A stretch of DNA of 64,000 nucleotides from Kroppenstedtia sanguinis (GTDB lineage Bacteria > Bacillota > Bacilli > Thermoactinomycetales > DSM-45169). The position numbers and the translations under genes were made by a program. The notes beneath the pieces were generated by a model. It ran no database searches. It worked only from the letters and a program-made list of their open reading frames with translations, and was not told the origin of the DNA. Of this stretch, positions 35,469 through 43,542 are shown one piece after another (the stretch's first letter is position 1; each line of letters begins with the position of its first letter). The DNA lies in NCBI RefSeq assembly GCF_050433445.1, contig NZ_JBNPXF010000014.1, positions 1 through 64,000 on the forward strand, in the 5' to 3' direction.

Positions 35469-36569
35469 TCACTTTTTCATGAACTGAGCTCCAGGCAACT
35501 GTCGGACCCACCCTTTCACCTGTAGCTGAAGGAGTTGCCGGTGTAATTCTCCGAGGGACATGTCTGTGCGATCCGCTAAGGAATCCACCGTCAAGGGATG
35601 CTCCCCCAGCAGCTCCAAGAGAACCTGCTCCTGCGGCTCCAGATCAGCTTCGGGGAGAGATTCCTTTTGCGAAGGAGTTTCCGGCTGGGGAACGAAAGTC
35701 AGCTCCGTCCACAGATCCTCTGCATCGATCACACATTTAGCTCCCTCCCGGATCAGACGGTTGGTACCCTGACTCCAGGTTGAGGTGACAGGTCCAGGCA
35801 CGGCAAAAACCTCCCGTCCTTGCTCCAAACTGTGATGTGCCGTGATCAGAGACCCACTCTTCTCCGCCGCCTCCACCACCAACGTCCCCCAGCTCAACCC
35901 ACTGATGATCCGGTTTCGCTGGGGAAACAACCCGGGGTGAGGCTCCATTCCTGGAGGTGCCTCAGAAATCACTGCTCCCTTCCTCACCACCTCTTTGTAA
36001 AGATCCCGGTGATGGCGCGGGTAAACCACGTCCACACCACAACCCAGCACGGCTACCGTCCTTCCTCCAACTTCCAAAGCAGCCCGATGGGCCTCTCCAT
36101 CCACCCCGGCAGCCAGACCACTCACCACCGTCCAACCCCGCTTGGCGATATCCCCTGCAAATTGTCGCGTCACCTGTTTTCCGTAAGAGGTCGTTTTGCG
36201 AGTCCCCACCACCGCCAGACCGGGACCCTGAAGGTAAGAGACATCCCCTCGCACATACAATACCCAGGGCGGCTGAGACAATTGTCCCAACAGCGGCGGA
36301 TAGTCATCATCCAGTAGGGTGACCGCCTGAATTTCCCGCTTTGCCAACTCCTCTGCCACCTGTTCCACCCAACGGGGAGTCCATTTTTTCTGAATGCGGT
36401 GGATCGTGGCAGAAGGGATACCCGCTTCCCGCCACATGTGCATCTCTTCCTCCTCCGCTGGTCGACCCGGATCCCAGCCTGCCTGTCGTAATTTGTTCAG
36501 TGTCCCCCATCCGACACCCCGGATCTGGTGCATCGCCACCAGTCCCTCCCGCTCCTCCCAAGCCTTCAC
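35469..36569 (-). CDS. dprA: DNA-processing protein DprA
   Basis: Loads RecA onto incoming single-stranded DNA during natural transformation. The 366-aa product has a short N-terminal helix-hairpin-helix-like region (MHQIRGVGWGTLNKLRQAGW), the Rossmann-like core with LAVVGTRKTTSYGKQVTRQFA, VVSGLAAGVDGEAHRAAL, VLGCGVDVVYPRHHRDLY and EMEPHPGLFPQRNRIISGLS-type sequence, and a C-terminal winged-helix domain after about residue 300. It follows sucD as in Bacillus. Confidence 0.95.
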   Translation of the reverse strand: MKAWEEREGLVAMHQIRGVGWGTLNKLRQAGWDPGRPAEEEEMHMWREAGIPSATIHRIQKKWTPRWVEQVAEELAKREIQAVTLLDDDYPPLLGQLSQPPWVLYVRGDVSYLQGPGLAVVGTRKTTSYGKQVTRQFAGDIAKRGWTVVSGLAAGVDGEAHRAALEVGGRTVAVLGCGVDVVYPRHHRDLYKEVVRKGAVISEAPPGMEPHPGLFPQRNRIISGLSWGTLVVEAAEKSGSLITAHHSLEQGREVFAVPGPVTSTWSQGTNRLIREGAKCVIDAEDLWTELTFVPQPETPSQKESLPEADLEPQEQVLLELLGEHPLTVDSLADRTDMSLGELHRQLLQLQVKGWVRQLPGAQFMKK

Positions 36570-36594
36570 CCCATCCTCTCCTTCCTAAGTAAAT

Positions 36595-36623
36595 AAAAAA
36601 GGGATCCCCCTAGGAGATCCCTT
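36595..36623 (-). terminator. Terminator after sucD
   Basis: The stem AAAGGGATC / GATCCCTTT and six T on the minus strand, between sucD and dprA. Confidence 0.8.
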
Positions 36624-36640
36624 TAGCAAAAGCTCTGATG

Positions 36641-37573
36641 TTATTTCGCCGTGGTGCACTCTTCCAGCAAGCCTTTCTCTTTCAGGACCCGAACCAGGGT
36701 TTCGCCAATATCCGCCGGGGTCGGAGCGACTGCCACCCCACAGGCTTCCAGCTTGGCCACCTTTTCCTTCGCTGTTCCTTTGCCGCCGGAAATGATGGCA
36801 CCGGCGTGACCCATCCGCTTGCCCGGAGGGGCAGTCTGACCACCGATGAAACCGACCACCGGTTTGGTCATGTGAGCTTGAATCCAGTTCGCTGCCTCTT
36901 CCTCAGCAGTCCCACCGATTTCTCCAATCATGATGACCGCTGAAGTGTCCGGATCTTGCTGGAACCGTTCCAACACATCAATAAAGTTGGTTCCGTTGAC
37001 CGGATCTCCCCCGATCCCCACAGCGGTAGATTGACCGATTCCCCGCTGGGTCAGCTGATGAACCGCTTCATAGGTCAGAGTGCCGGAGCGAGAGACGACA
37101 CCCACTCGTCCCGGAGTATGAATATAGCCCGGCATGATACCGATCTTACTTTCCCCTGGAGTGATCACTCCGGGACAGTTCGGGCCGATCAAGCGTGTCC
37201 GCTTTCCTTCCATATAACGGTTCACTTTCACCATATCGATCACCGGAATGCCTTCGGTAATACAGATCACCAGATCCAGGTCTGCATCTACCGCTTCCAT
37301 GATCGCATCCGCCGCAAATGCCGGGGGAACATAGATCACTGACGCATTGGCTCCGGTCTTCTCCTTCGCTTCCACCACCGTATCAAATACCGGAACGGAT
37401 TTGACCTCGCCATCTTCCAGGGTGATCTCCACCTGGGTGCCACCCTTGCCTGGCACAGCGCCGGCGACCATTTGTGTGCCGTATTCCAGCCCGCCTTGGG
37501 TGTGGAACAGACCGGTTTTTCCGGTAATCCCCTGCGTGATCACTTTCGTATCTTTGTTGATGAAAATGCTCAA
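36641..37573 (-). CDS. sucD: Succinyl-CoA synthetase alpha subunit
   Basis: TCA-cycle enzyme subunit that binds CoA and carries the phosphohistidine. The CoA-binding fold starts with TQGITGKTGLFHTQGG. LIGPNCPGVITPGESKIGIMPG is conserved, and the active His is in KRMGHAGAIISGGKGTAKEK (about residue 250). 310 aa. It lies 43 bases after sucC in one operon. Confidence 0.97.
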   Translation of the reverse strand: MSIFINKDTKVITQGITGKTGLFHTQGGLEYGTQMVAGAVPGKGGTQVEITLEDGEVKSVPVFDTVVEAKEKTGANASVIYVPPAFAADAIMEAVDADLDLVICITEGIPVIDMVKVNRYMEGKRTRLIGPNCPGVITPGESKIGIMPGYIHTPGRVGVVSRSGTLTYEAVHQLTQRGIGQSTAVGIGGDPVNGTNFIDVLERFQQDPDTSAVIMIGEIGGTAEEEAANWIQAHMTKPVVGFIGGQTAPPGKRMGHAGAIISGGKGTAKEKVAKLEACGVAVAPTPADIGETLVRVLKEKGLLEECTTAK

Positions 37574-37616
37574 GTTGGAACCCGCCTTTCCTTTCCAGAT
37601 GTGATGAACTTATCCT

Positions 37617-38777
37617 TTACTTCACCAGGGAGACGATTTTTTCCGCAGCATCGGCCATGGAATCGGCTGCTGTGATCTTGAGACCCGATTCATTCAAAAT
37701 CTTTTTGCCGAGCTCCACATTGGTCCCTTCCAGCCGTACCACCAGCGGACGGTCCAAACCGATCTCTTTGGCCGCTTCCACGACCCCTTCAGCGATCACG
37801 TCACACTTCATGATCCCGCCGAAAATGTTGACCAAGATGCCTTGAACCTGGGGATCTTCCAGGATAATTTTGAAGGCAGCCGTCACTTTTTCCGTGGTGG
37901 CCCCGCCTCCCACATCCAGAAAGTTGGCCGGTTCCCCACCGTAATGCTTGATGATGTCCATGGTAGCCATAGCCAACCCCGCTCCGTTCACCATGCAACC
38001 GATGTTTCCATCGAGGGCGATATAAGTCAGATCGAACTTGGAGGCTTCAATCTCTTTGGAATCCTCTTCGGAGAAGTCCCGCAGTTCCATCACCTCAGGA
38101 TGGCGGTAAAGAGCATTGGAATCAAAGTTCAGTTTGGCATCCAGCGCCATCACCTGGCCGTCCGTCGTTGTGATCAGCGGGTTGATTTCCGCCAGAGAAC
38201 CGTCCTTCTCCACAAAGGCCTGGTACAGACCAGTCATGAATTTAACGGCTTTATTGACCAGTTTTTTCGGAATCCCGATCGCAAAAGCCAGTTGCCGCGC
38301 CTGGAAGGGCTGAAGACCCACTGCTGGGTCGACGACTACTTTCACAATTTTTTCCGGGGTTTGGGCAGCCACCTCTTCAATCTCGGTGCCCCCCTCTGAC
38401 GAAGCCATCATCGTCACCCGGTCCGTGGAACGGTCGATCACCACACCCACGTAATACTCCTTCTCGATCTTGCAGCCTTCCTCGATCAAGAGGCGTTTCA
38501 CTTCTTTTCCTTCCGGTCCGGTCTGATGGGTGACTAGCGTTTTGCCCAGAAGCTCGTCAGCGTATTGTTTCACCTCATCCAAGCTTTTGGCCAACTTCAC
38601 TCCGCCGGCTTTTCCCCGGCCCCCTGCGTGGATCTGAGCTTTAACCACCCACAGATCCCCACCTAATTCCTTGGCGGCATCCACCGCCTCCTCCGGGGTA
38701 AAAGCCACGTGGCCGCGGGGAACGACCACCCCGTACTGCTTCAGAATTTCTTTTCCCTGATACTCATGTACGTTCAT
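37617..38777 (-). CDS. sucC: Succinyl-CoA synthetase beta subunit
   Basis: Nucleotide-binding subunit; the pair converts succinyl-CoA to succinate with formation of ATP or GTP. The ATP-grasp domain occupies the N-terminal two thirds (MNVHEYQGKEILKQYGV; VKAQIHAGGRGKAGGVK; EINPLITT). The C-terminal ligase domain has DVGGGATTEKVTAAFKIIL and NIFGGIMKCDVIAEGV. 386 aa. It is the first gene of the sucCD operon, with a promoter at 38898-38927. Confidence 0.97.
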   Translation of the reverse strand: MNVHEYQGKEILKQYGVVVPRGHVAFTPEEAVDAAKELGGDLWVVKAQIHAGGRGKAGGVKLAKSLDEVKQYADELLGKTLVTHQTGPEGKEVKRLLIEEGCKIEKEYYVGVVIDRSTDRVTMMASSEGGTEIEEVAAQTPEKIVKVVVDPAVGLQPFQARQLAFAIGIPKKLVNKAVKFMTGLYQAFVEKDGSLAEINPLITTTDGQVMALDAKLNFDSNALYRHPEVMELRDFSEEDSKEIEASKFDLTYIALDGNIGCMVNGAGLAMATMDIIKHYGGEPANFLDVGGGATTEKVTAAFKIILEDPQVQGILVNIFGGIMKCDVIAEGVVEAAKEIGLDRPLVVRLEGTNVELGKKILNESGLKITAADSMADAAEKIVSLVK

Positions 38778-38897
38778 GTCCCATCCCCCTATCCGTGAAA
38801 AATGATGGATACACAGCCTGTCCGGCCGAGAACCGATCCGGCTGCAGCTGGTTTGCCCGTGCTCTTATGTAGGGGAAAACCAATTCAACCCCCTGAA

Positions 38898-38927
38898 AGT
38901 ATAGCGCAAGCATGAACCTATTGCCAA
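38898..38927 (-). promoter_or_regulatory. sucCD promoter
   Basis: TTGGCA and TATACT are spaced by 18 bases on the minus strand, about 120 bases upstream of the sucC start. Confidence 0.65.
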
Positions 38928-39021
38928 CTGACGGGGTTTCGCCTTCCATATCACTTCCTGAGATGGAATTTTCTCTGTAAAAACTGACGATAATCCCATC
39001 TGGCTTCGGAATCCAGGCATC

Positions 39022-39047
39022 AAAAACGAGGGCTGTCACCAGCCCTC
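39022..39047 (-). terminator. Terminator after the 46-aa membrane protein gene
   Basis: A 7-bp stem GAGGGCT / AGCCCTC followed by GTTTTTG on the minus strand. Confidence 0.8.
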
Positions 39048-39058
39048 CCCGCTACAGA

Positions 39059-39199
39059 TTACTTCAACACCTCGGCCAGAATCCCACCGATCAGAGCAAT
39101 TCCCATGAATAGCCCGGTAAAGAGAGCCGTCCCCTTCACCATGTCGAGAAAATCGTTTTCTTCATGTTGTTGATCTTGGGAGTTCGTTTGGGAGCTCAT
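39059..39199 (-). CDS. Small single-span membrane protein (46 aa)
   Basis: The ATG at 39199 follows AGGAGG by about 7 bases, and the frame runs 46 codons to TAA, followed at once by a good terminator. The N-terminal half is hydrophilic and rich in Gln, Glu and Asp; residues about 24-43 (ALFTGLFMGIALIGGILAEV) form one hydrophobic span with a GxxxG-like spacing of glycines. No family is recognised. The combination of ribosome site, terminator and membrane-like peptide makes it a convincing gene despite its size. Confidence 0.7.
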   Translation of the reverse strand: MSSQTNSQDQQHEENDFLDMVKGTALFTGLFMGIALIGGILAEVLK

Positions 39200-39393
39200 C
39201 TTCCACCCTCCTGCATCCGGACCTGCCGGTAAATCATATCCAGGCCCTGTAATCCGCGGACGTCAAATACCGTCCGGAAAAAACACAACGTTCACGTCAA
39301 GTATAGCATGCTTTTCTGATACGGAAAATACTTGTGACCCGGCGAAAAAAGGACATCCCCCCTGCTTCATGAAAAAGACACATTTCTATCCGA

Positions 39394-39657
39394 TTACCTC
39401 TGGCTCTCATTCCTCTCCACCGCCAAGATTCCCTCCCAGCGTAATCTCCGGAAAGCTTTTCGTTTCCAACAGAAGACCCGCACCTCTGTCTCCCCCAATT
39501 CCAAAATTCGGACCCGCCGTTGGGTCAAATGCCCCTTCCGATCCAGATAGATCAGATCTACGGTCTCCTTTTGCCGAACCGCCAGCTGCAATACCGTCTC
39601 CACCATCCTCATCACTTCCGAAACGTTTGTTCCCAGTGTATGCCTTTCGATCGCCAT
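39394..39657 (-). CDS. Small WYL-like domain protein
   Basis: An 87-aa product. After an N-terminal helix it has DLIYLDRKGHLTQRRVRILEL and VFCWKRKAFRRLRWEGILAVE, a strand pattern reminiscent of the WYL ligand-binding domain without any attached helix-turn-helix. The start at 39657 follows a weak AGGTG. The function is unknown, and WYL relationship is a judgement from pattern only. It stands alone between the small membrane protein gene and the plus-strand gene at 39837. Confidence 0.6.
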   Translation of the reverse strand: MAIERHTLGTNVSEVMRMVETVLQLAVRQKETVDLIYLDRKGHLTQRRVRILELGETEVRVFCWKRKAFRRLRWEGILAVERNESQR

Positions 39658-39836
39658 CATATACACCTAATTGCTGGGAATGGGAGACAAGATCGCGGAG
39701 TGGGCTACATCCCCATCATCTGATCTTTTTAAAACAATAGAAAGCCCCGGCCGGTCAATGGGGACTTCATGGTTTCTCCTTTTCTGAAAACATGGTATAT
39801 TAGCCTCACCATCCTACGGAGAAGGGAGAAAACGCT

Positions 39837-40262
39837 GTGAATATCCACTTTTCCACCCCTCATCAATACGTCTTTATCCACGAACATATCAAACATCTCC
39901 TCCTCCTCTGGTCCAAGGAGGCCAAAAAACAGCTATTCATCGCCGAAGAAGATGGAGACACCCTCACCCTCACCCACCCCGGCGAAACCTACGAGGAGAC
40001 CCTCTGGAATCATCTGGAGCCCTTCTTCTTCCGCCAACTGGAAACCGACGAGGGAACCTTTCCCGTCGTCCTCGGCGCCACCTTCCACGCCCAGGGCCAT
40101 CTGATCGGCATGTACTACCGCCGCCCTCCCGGCAACCCCACCCCCTTCTTCTTCCGCCTCGCCGACGAACAGCTGCACGACCTCCCGGATGAAGAATACG
40201 AAGAAGTAGCCAAAATCTTTTTACAGGAGTTTCCCGAATATATCAGCGACATCGGGCCTTGA
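39837..40262 (+). CDS. Hypothetical acidic protein, 141 aa
   Basis: It starts with GTG 9 bases after GGGAG and ends before a strong terminator, so it is a real plus-strand gene. The product is acidic in its middle and C terminus (EEDGD; DLPDEEYEEVAKIFLQEFPEYI). I do not recognise the family. A decayed paralogue of its last third is at 56345-56478, on the far side of the CRISPR region. Confidence 0.7.
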   Translation: MNIHFSTPHQYVFIHEHIKHLLLLWSKEAKKQLFIAEEDGDTLTLTHPGETYEETLWNHLEPFFFRQLETDEGTFPVVLGATFHAQGHLIGMYYRRPPGNPTPFFFRLADEQLHDLPDEEYEEVAKIFLQEFPEYISDIGP

Positions 40263-40362
40263 GTAACAGCCCTCCGGGAATGGACAAGGAAGAATTATTA
40301 TGGAAAGAATCTGTTTAATGAATCATCCGAGGAACGTCCCCAAGGCAAGGAACCGCTAAGTA

Positions 40363-40408
40363 AACCACCCTCCATCCGAGGAAAAATCGGGTGAAGGGTG
40401 GTTTTTTT
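40363..40408 (+). terminator. Terminator after the 39837 gene
   Basis: The stem AACCACCCT / AGGGTGGTT with inner pairing ATCCGA / TCGGGT is followed by seven T on the plus strand. It shields the plus gene from array 1, which runs in the other direction. Confidence 0.85.
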
Positions 40409-40454
40409 GAATGATGAAGTTTTTCGCTGATTCCGTCGAAGATCCGCAACCGGA

Positions 40455-40888
40455 GTCTCAATTTTTTTGGTTGGATCTAAACGACCAAGGAAGGAGCGGG
40501 TTTAAAGCAATTAATGAGTTTCAATTCCTTATAGGTACGCTATAAACGTCTTGGCGAAGGGGGAGGAAGGTGTCCAACTGGCGGGTTTCAATTCCTTATA
40601 GGTACATTCTAAACTTGGAGCCATCCACCGCGGTCACATAGGCCACATGGCCAGTTTCAATTCCTTATAGGTACATTCTAAACGCCTGGCTTTGGCCACC
40701 TGGGGAGTTTTCAATCAGAGTTTCAATTCCTTATAGGTACATTCTAAACCAGGCTATCTGGGCTTTTTGAACCTGTTCTTCCGTTCGATGTTTCAATTCC
40801 TTATAGGTACATTCTAAACGATGGCGGCACAGATCCGGGAGACGGGGGAGACACCAACGTTTCAATTCCTTATAGGTACATTCTAAAC
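40455..40888 (-). CRISPR. CRISPR array 1 (7 repeats incl. 2 degenerate)
   Basis: 30-bp repeats written on the plus strand as GTTTCAATTCCTTATAGG then TACATTCTAAAC, starting at 40585, 40654, 40720, 40790 and 40859. The distal repeat at 40518 is altered (TACGCTATAAAC), and a strongly decayed 28-base repeat at 40455-40482 adds a 35-base interval. Spacers are 35-40 bases. The leader lies to the right, so the array is read on the minus strand and repeat RNA ends in ATTGAAAC, the usual 8-base 5' handle. Confidence 0.97.
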
Positions 40889-41161
40889 CCATTTTAACCC
40901 CATGCCTATCGCCTTTTCAAGATCTAAATCAAACTTCGATTTCCGATAGATTTTCGCTGGCAATCGCCGAATTCCTTGATAGACTCACCTGAATCACTAC
41001 ATAACAAATGTCGTCGGTCCCCAGGTTTTTTTGCACGACTGGAGATCGACGACATTTTAATTTGGATAATTTCGGCATATCCCTCGATATTCAATCGGCT
41101 CCGCAACAGAAGAAGGCAGGGTGGCAATCGAGTAACTAAGGAACAAGACCCTGTATCCTCA
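40889..41161 (-). promoter_or_regulatory. Leader of array 1
   Basis: This 273-base leader starts directly at the last repeat with CCATTTTAACCCC. On the minus strand it carries TTGAAA and TAAAAT spaced 18 bases apart, 2 bases before the first repeat. A long hairpin (41006-41057) lies about 120 bases from the array. It is nearly identical to leader 2 along its whole length. Confidence 0.85.
41006..41057. repeat. Leader hairpin motif, copy 1
   Basis: Inverted arms AAATGTCGTCGGTC / GATCGACGACATTT enclose CCCAGG...CTGGA. This is one of seven copies of the motif in the window, and the G-T pair at GGTC keeps the stem closed on one strand. Confidence 0.85.
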
Positions 41162-41794
41162 GTTTCAATTCCTCATAGGTACGTTACAAACTCCACTTTC
41201 GGTACGGTAGTATCCGGCGTGCCGCCCAGTTTCAATTCCTCATAGGTACGTTACAAACCCACCCGGTTCTTTTTATGCTGCCATTTTTCTCGATGGTTTC
41301 AATTCCTCATAGGTACGTTACAAACATTAGCTGACGGCTGCCGATCCTTCCGAAAAAATCCCAGTTTCAATTCCTCATAGGTACGTTACAAACTTTTCGG
41401 GTTCTTCCTTCTCAAGTGGCCCGAGTGGAGTTTCAATTCCTCATAGGTACGTTACAAACCATGTGGTTTATCTCCTTTCGGTTCCTGTTGGGAGGTTTCA
41501 ATTCCTCATAGGTACGTTACAAACTCCCCGGCAGTACATCCCAATTTCCTTGATAAAGTTGGTTTCAATTCCTCATAGGTACGTTACAAACTCAACTCCC
41601 TTCTTGGACAAATTGTCCTTTCAAAAACCATGAGTTTCAATTCCTCATAGGTACGTTACAAACAACGGTTTGCAAACATAATGCAAACAAAATCCTGAGT
41701 TTCAATTCCTCATAGGTACGTTACAAACCTGCCATCCATTCCCCCTCCCTTCGCGTCCTCATTCGTTTCAATTCCTCATAGGTACGTTACAAAC
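41162..41794 (-). CRISPR. CRISPR array 2 (10 repeats)
   Basis: Ten identical 30-bp repeats (GTTTCAATTCCTCATAGG then TACGTTACAAAC) start at 41162, 41229, 41296, 41364, 41430, 41495, 41562, 41634, 41699 and 41765, giving nine spacers of 35-42 bases. It begins directly where leader 1 ends and has its own leader on the right. Read on the minus strand. Confidence 0.98.
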
Positions 41795-42067
41795 CCATTT
41801 TAACCCCATTCCTATCGCCTTTTCAAGATCCAAATCAAACTTCGATTTCCGATGGATTTTCGCTGGCAAACGTCGAAATCCTTGATAGACTCACCTGAAT
41901 CACTATATAACAAATGTCGTCGATCCCCAGGGGTTTTTGCACGACTGGAGATCGACGACATTTTAATTTGGGTAATTTCGGCATATCCCTCGATATTCAA
42001 TCGGCTCCGCAACAGAAGAAGGCAGGGTGGCAATCGAGTAACTAAGGAACAAGACCCTGTATCCTCA
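41795..42067 (-). promoter_or_regulatory. Leader of array 2
   Basis: This 273-base leader differs from leader 1 at only a small number of scattered positions and has the same TTGAAA/TAAAAT pair next to the first repeat. The hairpin is at 41912-41963. Together with array 2 it looks like a recent tandem duplicate of the array-leader unit. Confidence 0.85.
41912..41963. repeat. Leader hairpin motif, copy 2
   Basis: AAATGTCGTCGATC and GATCGACGACATTT are perfect 14-base inverted arms around CCCAGGGG...CTGGA. Confidence 0.85.
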
Positions 42068-42694
42068 GTTTCAATTCCTCATTGGTACGTTATAAACACG
42101 GTTCAACGAAAACAAAGGACGATTCACGGAAGGGTTTCAATTCCTCATAGGTACGTTATAAACGAGTCGGCGCGATTTGCTGCATAGTGCTAGTTCCATA
42201 GTTTCAATTCCTCATAGGTACGTTATAAACATTTTCGGCGATCTGGCAAGAGTCAGACACGATGAGTTTCAATTCCTCATAGGTACGTTATAAACGTTAC
42301 CGAGAGGAACAGAGGAAGCGGGAAGAGAAGAAAGTTTCAATTCCTCATAGGTACGTTATAAACGAAAGACGAAAAGGACCAAAAAGATCAAGATCAATAT
42401 TCGTTTCAATTCCTCATAGGTACGTTATAAACTCGCTTCGGCCACCACATCAGGCTGAACAGGAATCTCGGTTTCAATTCCTCATAGGTACGTTATAAAC
42501 CTTAGATGTTTCCGTTTCAGAGTCACCAAGCCAGGTTTCAATTCCTCATAGGTAGGATCTAAACATGGTTAGTTCAAGTAACAGTAAACCGCAAGACAGG
42601 TTTCAATTCCTCATAGGTAGGATCTAAACTGAGTTACGATCCTACAAGAGCGAGCAAATAGACTGTTTCAATTCCTCATAGGTAGGATCTAAAC
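42068..42694 (-). CRISPR. CRISPR array 3 (10 repeats, two repeat variants)
   Basis: Repeats start at 42068, 42134, 42201, 42266, 42334, 42403, 42471, 42535, 42600 and 42665. The first seven (distal) end TACGTTATAAAC; the distal one has ATTGG for ATAGG. The three nearest the leader end TAGGATCTAAAC. The change is abrupt, between 42471 and 42535. Nine spacers of 34-39 bases. Read on the minus strand from the leader at 42695. Confidence 0.98.
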
Positions 42695-43020
42695 CCATTT
42701 TAACCCCATGCCTATCGCCCATCCAAATAAACTTCGATTTCCGATGGATTTTCGCTGGCAAACGCCGAAGTCCTTGATAGATTCATCTGAATCACTCATA
42801 ACAAATGTCGTCAATCCCCCAGGGGTTTTTGCACGACTGGAGATCGGCGACATGTTAATTTAGGTAATTTCGGAAAATTACTTGCCATTCAATCAAATCG
42901 ATAGATTAACAGATGAAAAGCTCGATATAAAGGGACGTCTTTGCAACTCATGAGATCGAATCAAGAGTAGAGGGACCTTCGATTCCCTTCATAAGCAACC
43001 AAAAGACCTGGATTAAATCC
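42695..43020 (-). promoter_or_regulatory. Leader of array 3
   Basis: The first 165 bases match leaders 1 and 2 (CCATTTTAACCCC start, TAAAAT next to the repeat, hairpin at 42803-42854). The -35-like hexamer is TTGGAT instead of TTGAAA. After about 42870 the sequence diverges from leaders 1 and 2, and the section GGGACG...AACTCATGAGATCGA resembles the stretch beyond leader 4. This is the leader next to the cas genes. Confidence 0.8.
42803..42854. repeat. Leader hairpin motif, copy 3
   Basis: Arms AAATGTCGTCAATC / GATCGGCGACATGT with a few mismatches; same spacing from the first repeat as in the other leaders. Confidence 0.8.
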
Positions 43021-43050
43021 GTTTCAATTTCTCATAGGTGGGTTCTAAGA
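43021..43050 (-). CRISPR. Relic single repeat next to cas2
   Basis: A 30-base sequence matches the array repeat at most positions (GTTTCAATTTCTCATAGG then TGGGTTCTAAGA). No second repeat adjoins it. It is followed at the normal distance by a leader-type hairpin, so it is the remains of an array-leader unit. Confidence 0.7.
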
Positions 43051-43150
43051 CATGGTTATTGAGTTTCAAGATTGATCCTGACATGTGTTCTTGTTGGGAT
43101 TATAAGTTTTGTCTGATCAATCGTGGCTGTAACGGAGAGTTTGGGATTCA

Positions 43151-43204
43151 AAAAAGTCGTCGACCCATAGGGGCTTTTACAACACCGGGAATCGACGACT
43201 TTTG
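43151..43204. repeat. Leader hairpin motif, orphan copy near cas2
   Basis: AAAAGTCGTCGA and TCGACGACTTTT are perfect arms around a diverged loop (CCCATAGGGGCTTTTACAAC). It lies about 100 bases from the relic repeat at 43021 and about 55 bases past the cas2 stop, where it might now serve as the end of the cas transcript. 43205-43260 holds nothing else visible. Confidence 0.75.
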
Positions 43205-43260
43205 ATAAGGATAATTCATTACAATATTTAGGTGCCATTTCTGACTCATCACATGCATAA

Positions 43261-43525
43261 TTATAATATGACTTCCTCGCCCCCTTTTTGTATGCCGATA
43301 ATCTCTCTTTTCGAATACTTCGTCGTACGGAAGGTGTAAAAGATCACCGAATCCACTTCGGGTTTAATTATGGTGTTCAGTTCAGCTTTTAACTTTTCAT
43401 AGTTGACACGTGAGATGTTTCCTTCTAATACCGAATTTTGCACCCAATTTAAATACTTGCGTGACGTTTTCAATACCTTGGCTACCCGTTTCTGTCCGAT
43501 ATCATACACAAGAATAACGAAACAA
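43261..43525 (-). CDS. cas2: Cas2, with an apparent 5' frameshift
   Basis: Cas2 bridges two Cas1 dimers in the spacer-integration complex. From the GTG at 43509 the frame gives YDIGQKRVAKVLKTSRKYLNWVQNSVLEG, clearly Cas2, but lacks the first beta-strand. Upstream, TTG at 43525 lies 9 bases after GAGAGG and would read MFVILVYDIGQKR, the canonical start, if one T of the run at 43520-43522 were removed. The gene therefore carries one extra base (or the read does). As it stands only an N-terminally short 82-aa protein from GTG could be made. Last gene of the cas operon, 18 bases past cas1. Confidence 0.85.
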
Positions 43526-43542
43526 TTGAATCATCCTCTCTG

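Noticed and set aside
38764..39039. 91-codon minus-strand frame upstream of sucC
   Set aside because: It overlaps the sucC start, the sucCD promoter and the terminator of the small membrane gene, and shows no domain.
40924..41127. Open frames of 60-110 codons inside the CRISPR leaders (40924-41127, 41812-42033, 41852-42187, 53200-53415, 54089-54385)
   Set aside because: They are translations of the repeated leader sequence and hairpin in both directions, without ribosome sites; near-identical products in tandem simply reflect leader duplication.
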